A DNA stretch of 43,903 nt from NCBI GenBank assembly GCA_016714765.1, contig JADKCF010000026.1, positions 1-43,903 of the forward strand, read 5' to 3'. This document shows, one piece after another, positions 1 to 8,547 of this stretch. The position numbers were made by a program, and so were the translations under genes. The stretch is from Saprospiraceae bacterium. GTDB lineage: Bacteria > Bacteroidota > Bacteroidia > Chitinophagales > Saprospiraceae. The notes under the pieces are model-generated. The model was not told the DNA's origin. It ran no database searches and was given only the letters and a program-made list of their open reading frames with translations. Within the stretch, counting starts at the first letter, position 1; each line of letters opens with the position of its first letter.

Positions 1-2
1 CT

Positions 3-1421
3 AATGGAATGAAATTTATTTCAGGAGCAAATCTTTGTTTTAATTTGAAAAATTATAAAAAATTCCCGCCATTTTATAATCCACCAGGTGCAAGAGGCGA
101 AGATACTTTTATGAGTACTGCCTTAATGGATTTAAAAGTTGTAAAAGTGCCGTGCTATACTTTTCACGATGGATTTTCTATGTATAATAATTTGTTAAAT
201 GGCGTGTTACCAGTTGAATTAAAGCCAATAGAAAATACCAGTAATGAAATTCTAATGCGTTTTGTTAATGCTTCCATTGGTTGGGTAAGATATAAACCTT
301 TGTTGGTTTACATTACAGACAATAAAAACTTTGAAAAAACAATGAAAACAATGGAAGAAAACTTAAAATATACCATTCCTAAATTATGCGACTATTTTAA
401 CACACAAGAATTTAATAAAATAATAGTTGAATTTGAAAAATACAGAAAGAATGTAAAAAAACATTTTGATGAATTTGAAAAAACCAAATCAACTTGGACA
501 CGATTGTTTGTTGCATTAATTCCTTTACTTGTTATCAGTTTTGGAATTGCATACTACTTAAATAAATTTGAAAATTTACCATTAAAATTAGCTTTGGCAA
601 GTGCAATACCACTTGGAATAATAAGTAGTGCTATTGCCATTCCAAGTGCGAGAAATTTACTGATTAATGAGAAAGAATTTATTACTTACGAAAGTAGTTT
701 ATCGGATATTTTTGGTGTGATATTTTTTAATTTCATAACACTAAATGATAATATAGGCACAAAAACTTTTGGTCATTTCTTTTTGGAATTATTAACTATG
801 TTGGCTGTATCATTTGTAGCAACACTTTTATTGGCAGGTTTTTTAAATAAAATCAAACACCACATAAAGTTTGTGCCAATGATAATTTTGGTATTATTAA
901 TTTATGGTATTGCAAAATTATTTCATTTGCCAGCACTTATATTTATTCTAATATTTGGTTTATTCATTGGCAATATTGATGAATTAAGACATTATAAATT
1001 TATTCAAAAATTTCACCCTGTAAATTTTAGTAAAGATGTACATAAGTTTCAAGAGATTACCACAGAATTGGCATTTTTGATTCGTGCATTATTTTTTATG
1101 CTCTTTGGCTTTTTGATAGACCTTTCAGACGTGTTAAATTCTGAGACAATTTTATTTGCATTATCCATTACATTGGGAATATTTATAGTCAGATTTATTG
1201 TACTCAAAATATTTAAATTACAAACTAACCCATTGGTTTTTATTGCACCTCGTGGCTTAATTACTATTCTTCTATTTTTATCAATTCCAATATCTCAACA
1301 AATAGAACAAATTGACAAATCTTTAATTACACAAGTAATTATTTTGTCAGCGTTGATTATGATGATAGGTTTAATGCGTTACAAAAAACCACAAATTGAG
1401 AATATAAATGAGAGCCACTAA
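3..1421 (+). CDS. Glycosyltransferase-like tail fused to cation/proton antiporter C-terminal half (5' partial)
   Basis: The frame is open to the left edge, so the true start lies outside; the first ATG inside is at 9. Residues about 1-160 are soluble and resemble the C-terminal part of a GT-A glycosyltransferase: an acidic motif (ARGEDTF) and a HDGF segment are visible. From about residue 165 the protein becomes strongly hydrophobic, with roughly eight membrane segments. There the sequence resembles the second half of NhaP/CPA1-type antiporters: an IISSAIAIPS stretch where these proteins carry the TDP motif, ESSLSD where they carry the conserved ND, and an APRGLIT segment near the end. The N-terminal antiporter helices are missing. 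It overlaps nhaA by 14 bp. Base composition is very AT-rich compared with the rest of the window. It could be a true fusion, a deletion product or an assembly chimera; family assignments are by eye. Confidence 0.6.
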   Translation, partial: NGMKFISGANLCFNLKNYKKFPPFYNPPGARGEDTFMSTALMDLKVVKVPCYTFHDGFSMYNNLLNGVLPVELKPIENTSNEILMRFVNASIGWVRYKPLLVYITDNKNFEKTMKTMEENLKYTIPKLCDYFNTQEFNKIIVEFEKYRKNVKKHFDEFEKTKSTWTRLFVALIPLLVISFGIAYYLNKFENLPLKLALASAIPLGIISSAIAIPSARNLLINEKEFITYESSLSDIFGVIFFNFITLNDNIGTKTFGHFFLELLTMLAVSFVATLLLAGFLNKIKHHIKFVPMIILVLLIYGIAKLFHLPALIFILIFGLFIGNIDELRHYKFIQKFHPVNFSKDVHKFQEITTELAFLIRALFFMLFGFLIDLSDVLNSETILFALSITLGIFIVRFIVLKIFKLQTNPLVFIAPRGLITILLFLSIPISQQIEQIDKSLITQVIILSALIMMIGLMRYKKPQIENINESH

Positions 1422-2556
1422 ATTATTTAAAGAATTTTTTGACAGCGAAAAAGCAGGCGGACTTGTTTTAATTGCTTGTACTATTTTATCATTGATACTT
1501 GCCAACTCAAATTTTGGTGCAGACTATCACGATTTTTTTCAAACAAAGTTTGCAGGACATAGTTTTGAACATTGGATTAATGATGGACTTATGACTATTT
1601 TCTTTTTACTCATTGGTTTGGAGTTGGAAGAGAAATTTATCAAGGCGAACTTTCCAAACATTAAAGATGCTTTATTGCCATTTTTGGAGCATTAGGCGGA
1701 ATGTTTGTTCCAGCAGGAATATTTTTATTATTCAATTATGGAACTACGACACAATCGGGAGCAGGTATTCCAATGGCAACAGACATTGCTTTTGCTTTGG
1801 GAATATTATCGTTATTAGGCAATAGAGTTCCAACTTCCTTAAAAGTATTTTTGACAGCATTAGCAGTTATTGATGACTTAGGCGCAATTATTATTATTGC
1901 AATTTTCTACACCAAAACTTTACTTTGGACAAACCTCTTTATCGCATTAGGAATTTTCACGATACTTTTAGTATTCAACAGAATGAAAGTAAGAAACTTG
2001 ATTCCATACTTAATTGGTGGAATTGCAATGTGGTATTTTATGCTTCATTCAGGAGTTCACGCCACAATTACAGGTGTTTTATTGGCTTTTGCAATTCCAT
2101 TTGGCAACGGAGACGAAAAATCTACTTCCTATATTTTGCAACACTTTTTACATAAACCAGTTGCGTTTATCATATTGCCAATTTTGCATTAGCCAATACA
2201 GCCATATTTTTAGTGGCGACATTCACAAACATTGATAGAAAATAATAGTTTAGGCATTGCACTTGGACTTATTGTTGGTAAACCTTTGGGCATTTTCCTT
2301 ATTGACATTTTTAGCAGTAACTTTAGGACTTTGCAAACTGCCAACAGATTTAAATTGGAAAGCAATTTTTGGTGTTGGACTTTTAGCAGGAATTGGATTT
2401 ACAATGTCAATTTTTGTAACCTTACTTGCATTTGACAACGAAACAATAATTAACAACTCAAAATTAGTAATCTTAATTTCTTCATTGACAGCAGGACTTT
2501 TAGGGTTTATAACTTTGAAACTAACATTAAAAACAGAAACGAATAACGAAAACTGA
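1408..2556 (+). pseudogene. nhaA: Na+/H+ antiporter NhaA, frameshifted
   Basis: NhaA exchanges about two external protons for one cytoplasmic Na+ in the inner membrane. Joined across frames, the product covers the whole family: the N-terminal FFDSEKAGG start, the GLELEEKF segment, the MATDIAFALG helix, the catalytic aspartate pair in VIDDLGAI, and the final AGIGFTMSIF helix. Four single-base shifts break it. The first is near 1680 (one A missing before ATTTTTGG), the second near 2187 (one T missing in CCAATTTTGCA), the third near 2230, and the fourth near 2302 (an extra C). The first two are certain from the protein continuity. The start overlaps the preceding antiporter frame by 14 bp, implying cotranscription of two sodium/proton exchangers. 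Shifts at homopolymers allow for sequencing error, so the gene may be intact in the organism. Confidence 0.85.
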
Positions 2557-2582
2557 AATAAGGGCAGCAGGTAATCGAGTAG

Positions 2583-2655
2583 ACGGCCCCACCAACCGAA
2601 GCTGATGGGGAGCGCCTCTCACACCACCGTACGTACGGGTCTCGTATACGGCGGT
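2583..2655 (-). ncRNA. Group II intron domains V and VI
   Basis: Read on minus, 2655-2622 forms a 34-base hairpin (ACCGCCGTA paired with TACGGTGGT, inner stem TACG/CGTA) with the size and position of catalytic domain V. It is followed by GTGAGAGGC and a second hairpin (CCCCATCAG / TTGGTGGGG) corresponding to domain VI. The maturase stop codon lies just after the domain V stem. Confidence 0.75.
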
Positions 2656-4010
2656 TCGCAAACTGATGGGTTCAGTTTAAAGTACATGTCCAAAAGTGAT
2701 TGATAACCACGTTTCTTAAGTCGTTGCAGTGTAATAGTTGTTATCAGAATTGGGCTTTGAGCTACTGCCCATCCGCCTTTCCTGGTTCTGCTCCATGCAT
2801 ATGCATCGCCTTGGTTTACACCTAGTCGGATTAGGTTTTTCCTTTTTCGTTCAGGTTTCTTCCAGTCGTGCCATATGCAATATCGCAGTCTGTTACGCAA
2901 CCATCCGTCCATCGTTTTGAGCTTACTGTAAATGCTTGCTCCACGAAAGTAATTAAGCCAGCCTAATTGGATTTCGTTAATTTTCGTAATCCGTTCTGCT
3001 AAGCTTATTGGGGAAGTCTTTCTAGTGATCGATTTTAGACTTTGTTGCAATCGTTCCCAAGCTTTATCCCCTACTGTCAATTGATATTTACCTTTGTCGC
3101 CTTTAGTGTAAGTGGATGCAAATCTAAAGCCCAGTATCTCGAAGTGTACTGGTCTTCTGATTCCACTCTTTTCTCTGTTAATCGTTAACTTCAACTTATC
3201 TCTTAGGTACAAATATACTTTGTTCCCTATTCGTTTGGCTTCTGCTTTAGATTTAACATAGATGCTAAAATCATCGGCATAGCGCACGAATTTCAATCCC
3301 TGTCGCTCCAATTCCTTGTCCAACTCGTGGAGAAGTATATTGGATAACAGCGGACTGATAGGGCTTCCTTGCGGTACACCTTTCGTGCGCTTAGTGAGTA
3401 CGCCTTTTAACCTAATTGGTGCTCGTAACCATTTTCTGATCATCCGCATCGTTATCGGGCATTTCACTTTTCGGTAAATCAAGTTTAGTAGAAGACAGTG
3501 GTCTACTTCATCAAAGAACGTCTTTAGATCGATATCAATGATGTAGTTAAGTCCCATCTCAATGTACTCCTTTGATTTCTGTACTGCTTGTCTTGCACTG
3601 CGATTCGGTCTGAACCCGTAGCTTGTCTCGCTGAACTCTTTCTCAAATCGGTACATCATCACCTGTGATACTGCTTGTTGCATCAGTCGATCAATTACTG
3701 TCGGAATACCTAATAGCCGTGTCTTTCCACCACCTTTCGGTATTTCAACACCCAAAATAGGTTGTGGCAAATACACGTTCCCTTTGATTTCGACCAATAG
3801 TTCAGGTTTATGGGTCTCAAGATACTTGACCAATTGATCTGTTCTCATTCCATCGATTCCTGCACTACCTTTATTGACCATTACTTGACGCAATGCTCGT
3901 TCCAGATTTCTAGGGTGTAATACTTGTTCAATCATTTTGATTGTTGTTTTGTACTTTAAAATAATCCTGCTCCGCTTAGTGGTGGCTATCAACATCACTG
4001 CTGATTCCAT
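2619..4010 (-). CDS. ltrA: Group II intron reverse transcriptase/maturase
   Basis: Intron-encoded protein, 463 aa, intact. It folds the intron RNA for splicing and copies it into DNA during retrohoming. The reverse transcriptase domain spans roughly residues 45-320, with the finger motif EIPKGGGKTRLLGIP, the palm motif GVPQGSPISPLL and the catalytic YADD. The maturase GIIM-type domain follows (GWLNYFRGASIYSKLK ... WLRNRLRYCIW, about residues 350-390). No HNH endonuclease domain is visible at the C-terminus. The last codons (EPPYTRPVRTVV) are encoded by domain V itself, so protein and ribozyme share sequence. A better start may be the ATG 72 bases downstream (3938), which gives the common MIEQVL opening. 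Unlike its neighbours it has no frameshift. Confidence 0.93.
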   Translation of the reverse strand: MESAVMLIATTKRSRIILKYKTTIKMIEQVLHPRNLERALRQVMVNKGSAGIDGMRTDQLVKYLETHKPELLVEIKGNVYLPQPILGVEIPKGGGKTRLLGIPTVIDRLMQQAVSQVMMYRFEKEFSETSYGFRPNRSARQAVQKSKEYIEMGLNYIIDIDLKTFFDEVDHCLLLNLIYRKVKCPITMRMIRKWLRAPIRLKGVLTKRTKGVPQGSPISPLLSNILLHELDKELERQGLKFVRYADDFSIYVKSKAEAKRIGNKVYLYLRDKLKLTINREKSGIRRPVHFEILGFRFASTYTKGDKGKYQLTVGDKAWERLQQSLKSITRKTSPISLAERITKINEIQLGWLNYFRGASIYSKLKTMDGWLRNRLRYCIWHDWKKPERKRKNLIRLGVNQGDAYAWSRTRKGGWAVAQSPILITTITLQRLKKRGYQSLLDMYFKLNPSVCEPPYTRPVRTVV

Positions 4011-4561
4011 ACATAATTTGGAGCCAATTCACGTTCAGTCCTTCCCCATTTGTGAGTCCTATCGGGTATATTGTTAACAGCCCGAACTCGTTACTATGGG
4101 TACTATGACCTCTGCTGACTTCTCTGCTTTATCAGTAAATGATCACAGCCTTCCCCACCCGTTCCGGTTCCTTCCCTTCGATGCCGCGTATGGGCATCGA
4201 CCCTACGGGATCGGTCAGTCTTCTCGGTAAGACAAATATCTTTCAGTCAATCGCTGCCGGATCTACTCATCAGGTATCAACACTTCGGGCGTTAGTATGA
4301 TGTGCCACCTTACCCAACCTGACCAGCCTCTTATCCGGTTCCTATACGTCAGTACCAACTTTTGCAGTCCTGCTTACCTGCTCGACTCGTAAGCAGGCGA
4401 GCTTCAATGCATAGATCACTCTAAACCATCTTGCAGCTTGCTAATACTTCTGGGCGTTACACCAGCGTATGAGAGACTTACACTCTCTAGATAAACTGTT
4501 CTTTAAACAGTTTGTACAACTCACTTCTGTGTCGTACATTTGCCATTCAAGGCACACACAG

Positions 4562-4676
4562 GGTTTGAACGCAATGGGGGTAGAAGTAGTAAATTCAACA
4601 TTTGTACTTCTATTGAACTTTTGTGGTTTATTGAATATTTGTGCTTCTAATCCCCCACCGCGTCAAGCAGCAAACC
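4562..4676. repeat. 115-bp imperfect palindrome, attC-like
   Basis: The outer arms GGTTTG and CAAACC pair, then ACGC with GCGT, TGGGGG with CCCCCA, TAGAAG with CTTCTA and TTCAA with TTGAA, with asymmetric bulges (CTGCTT on the right arm only). The loop region is AT-rich and carries tandem variants of ATTTGTACTTCTATTGAA. This layout, short paired boxes with one-sided extrahelical bases, is that of integron attC sites. I recall similar palindromes at cassette ends in Bacteroidota, but this was not checked. IS1182 starts two bases beyond its right end. Confidence 0.55.
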
Positions 4677-4678
4677 GT

Positions 4679-4696
4679 CAGACTGTCTAAAAACTA
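4679..4696 (+). repeat. IS1182 left terminal inverted repeat
   Basis: CAGACTGTCTAAAAACTA pairs with the complement of the right end CAGTCCGTCTAAAAACTA; the differences are confined to positions 4-6. Confidence 0.8.
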
Positions 4697-4752
4697 AAAC
4701 ATAATTTCTTATTAAACTTTGTGTACATATGACATAAATTGTATATTTACAC

Positions 4753-6285
4753 ATGCAATACATACAGGGAAATAATAGAAATCAGGCTGTGCTTTTTCCG
4801 AAGTGTTTGGATGAATTAGTCGATGTGGATAATGAGGTCAGGATCATCGATTTATTTGTAGAAACGATCCAATTGGAAGACTTTAAATTCATCGTAAAGC
4901 ACCATACAGAAGGGCGCCCTTCATATGATCCAAAGGATCTTTTGAAGTTATATATTTACGGCTATCTCAACTCCATGCGCTCTTCACGAGTACTCGAAAA
5001 AGAATGCTATAGAAACATAGAAGTCATGTGGCTGCTCAAGGATTTGGCACCTGATCATAATACCATTTCAAACTTCAGAAGAGACAACGAAAAAGCCATC
5101 CGAAAAGTATTCCAGTATACAGTCAGTATAGCCAAAATGTTTAACCTGATCGGTGGTAAACTCATAGCAGGAGATAGCACAAAATTACGTGCTCAAAACT
5201 CAAAGAAAAACAACTATAACCCCAAGAAAATAGAGCGACACCTAGCCTACATTGACGCTAAATTAAATGAATATAATGAAGCCCTAAAGAGTGCCGATGA
5301 AGACCATAAAATCACCATTGAAAAACAAATAGAAAAACACAATAACCGCAAAGAATTTTATAATAATCTTACAGACCAAATAGAGCAAACAGGCGAAGTA
5401 CAAGTATCCACATCCGATCCGGAAAGCCGGCAACTCATCACACGCAACAACATCACAGAGGTAGGTTATAACGTACAAACCACCGTGGATTCAACGTATT
5501 GTATACCAATAGATTATAAAGTTACCAACGAAAACGACAGCAAAGCCATGGGCGGCATGCTCCGAAGAACAAAAGTCATCTTAGGCCACAGTGATTTTAC
5601 AGCACTTTACGACAAAGGATATCACACCGGATCAGAACTAAAAACTGCCTGCACGATGGGTATAAATCCCATGGTAGCCATACCAGGTGTATCATCATTT
5701 GCACCCGATCCGAATTATAATTATGATCAATTTATTTACAACGAAAATGACGATACTTTTACTTGCCCCCAAGGTGAAATACTTTACACCAACGGCAGCT
5801 GGTACAAAAGAAATACGAACAGATCGGGTTATGTAGTAAGGCACTACAAAACATCCAAATGCCAAACTTGTCCTGTCAAAGATTTATGCACAAAAAATAC
5901 AGCCGGACGACTTATAGAGAGATCAGAATATGCACCCTACATCGAACAAAACAAACGCAATATTGAAGCCGATCCAGCACTTTACAAAAAGCGTCAGGCC
6001 ATCGTCGAACATCCGTACGGCGTCATCAAAAGGCAGTGGGGATTTTACTACATCATGACCAAAAAAACGATTAAAAGAGCAAGTGCAGATGTAGGCATGA
6101 TGTTCACAGCATTCAATCTACGCAGACTAATCAATATCATTGGCAAAAATGTGTTTAAAAAGTACCTGGAAGGACTTATTTTGACTTATTTTGTAACAAT
6201 CGACTTACATCGAAAAATTAGCTCGAATATAAGCCACTTAAATTTTCAACCCATTTTCCCATTTCCCAAAATAAAAGTCGCTTAG
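4753..6285 (+). CDS. IS1182-family transposase
   Basis: DDE transposase of 510 aa that cuts and joins the IS ends. An N-terminal helical DNA-binding part (residues about 1-130, with the typical GRPSYDPKDLLKLYIYGY opening) precedes the catalytic core. The core shows D1 in IAGDSTKLRAQ, D2 in ALYDKGYHTG and the glutamate in VEHPYGVIKRQWGF. A zinc-like CQTCPVKDLC segment lies between D2 and E, as in IS1182/IS1380-like enzymes. It is intact and full length. A TTTG at 4718 and TATATTTA at 4742 have promoter-like spacing (20 bp), but the start codon follows within 4 bases, which would make the transcript nearly leaderless. Confidence 0.93.
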   Translation: MQYIQGNNRNQAVLFPKCLDELVDVDNEVRIIDLFVETIQLEDFKFIVKHHTEGRPSYDPKDLLKLYIYGYLNSMRSSRVLEKECYRNIEVMWLLKDLAPDHNTISNFRRDNEKAIRKVFQYTVSIAKMFNLIGGKLIAGDSTKLRAQNSKKNNYNPKKIERHLAYIDAKLNEYNEALKSADEDHKITIEKQIEKHNNRKEFYNNLTDQIEQTGEVQVSTSDPESRQLITRNNITEVGYNVQTTVDSTYCIPIDYKVTNENDSKAMGGMLRRTKVILGHSDFTALYDKGYHTGSELKTACTMGINPMVAIPGVSSFAPDPNYNYDQFIYNENDDTFTCPQGEILYTNGSWYKRNTNRSGYVVRHYKTSKCQTCPVKDLCTKNTAGRLIERSEYAPYIEQNKRNIEADPALYKKRQAIVEHPYGVIKRQWGFYYIMTKKTIKRASADVGMMFTAFNLRRLINIIGKNVFKKYLEGLILTYFVTIDLHRKISSNISHLNFQPIFPFPKIKVA

Positions 6286-6331
6286 AATACGCCTAAATCA
6301 CCCGTTTTTACTATTTTTGAAGTGGAAATGG

Positions 6332-6349
6332 TAGTTTTTAGACGGACTG
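6332..6349 (-). repeat. IS1182 right terminal inverted repeat
   Basis: TAGTTTTTAGACGGACTG is the inverted partner of the left end at 4679-4696 and closes the element. Confidence 0.8.
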
Positions 6350-6864
6350 CAGACAACAAAAAAGACCAAAAAAGAGACCAAATGGGGCATGTGTATTTTG
6401 AAGGGAGATTGAGGAAACGAGGTTTAAGCTATCGGAATTGTTAAACTGGATAGAAGGGGATTGACGGAAAAAAAATTTACAGCCAAAATTTGCAAGTTAA
6501 TTTAGGTTACAAACCCAAAAAAAAAGGGGCAAAGGCTGTCAAAGGATCTCCTGTGCTTGAAGTAATGACTGAAATGGCCCTTAGAAAGCAAGCCAAGCGG
6601 ATTGGTAATTTAAAAGAGTCAACACCGCCCGGGATTTTTTTTCAAAAAGGATAAATTTTAGAAAAGGGAAGAGTAGGTGCCATTAGTGCAACCGCACCAA
6701 GCTAGGAGTTATCATTTGGAATATGGTTACACATGGTACAAATTATATCAATCCCTGCAGGAATTTTTTTTTTGGATCAAAAAGAAATTAGGGATAGTAA
6801 AGAGAATAAAACAATTGATAAATTTGCCCTAAGAAGGAGTTTCCACTGTTTGATTTTGTGGCGC
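6350..6864. other. About 0.5 kb without a recognisable gene
   Basis: Between the IS and the exchanger only short broken frames are present, with many A-runs. One stretch at about 6490-6653 reads for roughly 50 codons (ending in a PPGIFFQKG segment) but resembles no family I can name and has no start or ribosome site. It is likely debris of an older gene. Confidence 0.5.
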
Positions 6865-6873
6865 GTTAGCGGT
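6865..6873 (+). repeat. Left 9-bp boundary GTTAGCGGT of the exchanger segment
   Basis: GTTAGCGGT here is the exact reverse complement of ACCGCTAAC at 8029-8037. The two sit on either side of the exchanger gene and little else, as boundaries of a mobile cassette would. GTT at the left boundary is also how integron cassette junctions begin. A chance match of 9 bp is possible. Confidence 0.4.
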
Positions 6874-6961
6874 CATTGTAAAGACAGACTCCCGCTTAAA
6901 ACCAAATAAAGAGAAAGAAAATGAAAATAAAACACAATGCCTCAGCATAATCATAATTAAA

Positions 6962-7972
6962 ATGGACAATTTATACATAAATATTTTAGGATTTGCTGTT
7001 TGTGCTGCGGTAATTATTTTCAGTGGCACGAAACTTTCCTTTTACGGAGATAAAATTGCCGACCTCACAGGTATGGGCAAAGCATGGGTGGGTCTTATTT
7101 TAATGGCATCAGTTACCTCTTTACCGGAATTGATTACAGGTATAAGTTCAGTAGCCATTGTTAAAGCTCCAGACTTAGCGGCAGGAGATATCTTTGGCAG
7201 TTGTATATTTAATCTGTTGATACTCTCGGTACTGGATGCCCGATTGAAGCAACCTCTTTTTTCTATGGTTAAACCAAGTCATATTGTAGCAGCCATTTTC
7301 GGAATTATTTTATTGACGGTGGCAGGTATGGCAATTTACTTGTCGGATGAAATACCCTCAGTATTATGGATAAGCAGTTTTTCTTTTGTCCTTTTTGGAA
7401 TTTATTTAGGCTCAGTCTGGGGTATTTTTAAATATGAACATGCCGCTTTAATTGAATCTCCACCTTTGGAAATTCCTCAAAGCCCTACCCATTCGGCCGA
7501 CCTTAAAAAAGTTATTGGCGGCTACGCACTACATGCCTTAATTGTAATTGGTGCAGCTATATTTCTACCTTATTTTGGTGAGCATATTGCAACATATACG
7601 GGCTTGGGTAATTCATTTTTTGGCACCGTATTTATAGCTGCCGCCACATCATTGCCAGAGTTGGTAGTTTCATTAGCTGCATTACGAATGGGTTCATTAG
7701 ATATGGCTGTCGGGAATTTATTGGGCAGCAATGTGTTTAATATGTTTATACTGGGCATTGATGATGTTTTTTATCGGGAAGGTTCCTTGTTTAATGCCAT
7801 TTCACCCGCACATTTATTATCGGTTTTTGTTACCATTATCATGACGGCTGTTGTAGGTTTAGGACTTCAATTTAAACCGAAGAAAAAGCAATTTTGGCTT
7901 TTAAGCCTTGATACTTTTATAATTGCCCTTCTATACATGGCTCTGATGACCTATTTATTTATAAAAAAATAA
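6962..7972 (+). CDS. Na+/Ca2+ exchanger family protein (CaCA)
   Basis: Inner-membrane antiporter of 336 aa that most likely expels Ca2+ in exchange for Na+ or H+. The two inverted halves of the CaCA fold are plain. The alpha-1 repeat carries SVTSLPELITG and GDIFGSCIFN; the alpha-2 repeat carries AATSLPELVVS and GNLLGSNVFN. These hold the ion-binding Glu and Asn/Ser residues. About ten membrane segments are separated by a hydrophilic linker near residues 155-185. Length and repeats match the YrbG-like group. Unlike the transporters on both sides, it has no frameshift. It lies between inverted 9-bp boundaries and next to a repeat that also follows the Ca2+-ATPase. Exact ion specificity cannot be read from sequence. 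Confidence 0.9.
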   Translation: MDNLYINILGFAVCAAVIIFSGTKLSFYGDKIADLTGMGKAWVGLILMASVTSLPELITGISSVAIVKAPDLAAGDIFGSCIFNLLILSVLDARLKQPLFSMVKPSHIVAAIFGIILLTVAGMAIYLSDEIPSVLWISSFSFVLFGIYLGSVWGIFKYEHAALIESPPLEIPQSPTHSADLKKVIGGYALHALIVIGAAIFLPYFGEHIATYTGLGNSFFGTVFIAAATSLPELVVSLAALRMGSLDMAVGNLLGSNVFNMFILGIDDVFYREGSLFNAISPAHLLSVFVTIIMTAVVGLGLQFKPKKKQFWLLSLDTFIIALLYMALMTYLFIKK

Positions 7973-8028
7973 AATGAATTGGCACTAAAGCAGTAGGTAG
8001 AGACAACACGACAGAAAATAAACAACGA

Positions 8029-8037
8029 ACCGCTAAC
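8029..8037 (-). repeat. Right 9-bp boundary ACCGCTAAC of the exchanger segment
   Basis: Inverted partner of 6865-6873; it runs directly into the hairpin repeat that starts at 8035. Confidence 0.4.
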
Positions 8038-8215
8038 AACTAAGCGTTCGTCGTGTCCAACGGACATGCGATGAACGCCCCGTTGAACTGTACCTTCGGT
8101 GGCATGCTGGTGCAGTCGGATAAACTCTGCCAGGCTTGAAAAACGAATTTGGTTTATTATGGGGATATCGTCAGATACCTTGACTATTCCCGCTACTTTG
8201 CAAGTTGATTACAAG
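8035..8215 (+). repeat. Hairpin-bearing dispersed repeat, copy A
   Basis: Direct repeat of 11175-11325. The core (8039-8080) folds into a strong hairpin: CGTTCGTCG pairs with CGATGAACG, and the tip TGTCC pairs with GGACA. It is followed by CCTTCGGTGG and CAGTCGGATAAACTCTGC, shared by both copies. Copy A has an extra block of about 29 bp after GGTTTATT. Outer CAAC/GTTG bases and a GTTGAAC at the right foot give it an attC-like look. The pair brackets the Ca2+-ATPase. Confidence 0.8.
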
Positions 8216-8242
8216 AAAAATTCAGACCTATTTTGCTTCATC

Positions 8243-8326
8243 CAAAAATAAAAGTCGCTTATATTGCACTTAATTAGGCACTTTTACCTATTTTTGGAGT
8301 AGAAATGGTGGTTTTTAGACGGACTG
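8243..8326 (+). mobile_element. Solo right end of an IS1182 relative
   Basis: This stretch parallels the last 82 bp of the intact IS (6268-6349). Both contain AAAATAAAAGTCGCTTA, a CTATTTTTG segment and the terminal repeat TTTTTAGACGGACTG, with scattered changes. No transposase remains. It appears to be the scar of an older insertion or deletion. Confidence 0.7.
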
Positions 8327-8547
8327 CCGATATAAGCAAGGCTAAAAACACTACCCAGAGACAAAAACATATCATAGAAATTAATTTTAGGGAAAATGAA
8401 AATAGCCATATTCAGTATGCAATGTTTTGACAAAATTGTTGCATATAGGAAAAAAAAGGAGTATTTTCTCAACAATTAAATCCGCAAATTGAATTACACG
8501 ACAAAAATGCCTGTATTAAGTTTTTCAAAATAGAGTCTAAAATTTAA

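Larger units (their letters stand above)
2574..4462 (-). mobile_element. Group II intron with maturase
   Basis: This is a self-splicing retroelement of about 1.9 kb on the minus strand. The 3' side shows a domain V hairpin followed by a domain VI hairpin and an ending CTACTCGAT, with a candidate branch-point A seven bases from the end, so the 3' boundary is placed at 2574. The 5' boundary is put at GTGTAACGCCC (4462 on minus), which fits the GTGYG-type start; a second GTGTAAG lies about 20 bases further out, near 4482. Domains I-IV occupy about 4011-4462. It lies 17 bp beyond the nhaA stop in the opposite direction. Two short hairpins sit in the 5' exon (about 4471-4517), reminiscent of group IIC introns that insert next to stem-loops. 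Class assignment is inference. Confidence 0.8.
4679..6349 (+). mobile_element. IS1182-family insertion sequence
   Basis: A complete element of 1671 bp bounded by 18-bp terminal inverted repeats that match at 15 of 18 positions or better, enclosing one transposase gene. No clear target duplication could be read at the ends. The left end abuts the palindrome at 4562-4676. Additional right-end remnants occur at 8243-8326 and perhaps 12570-12627. Confidence 0.85.

Noticed and set aside
4469..4690. 73-codon open frame on plus
   Set aside because: It lies across the intron exon hairpins and the 115-bp palindrome; its codons follow the repeat structure and resemble no protein.
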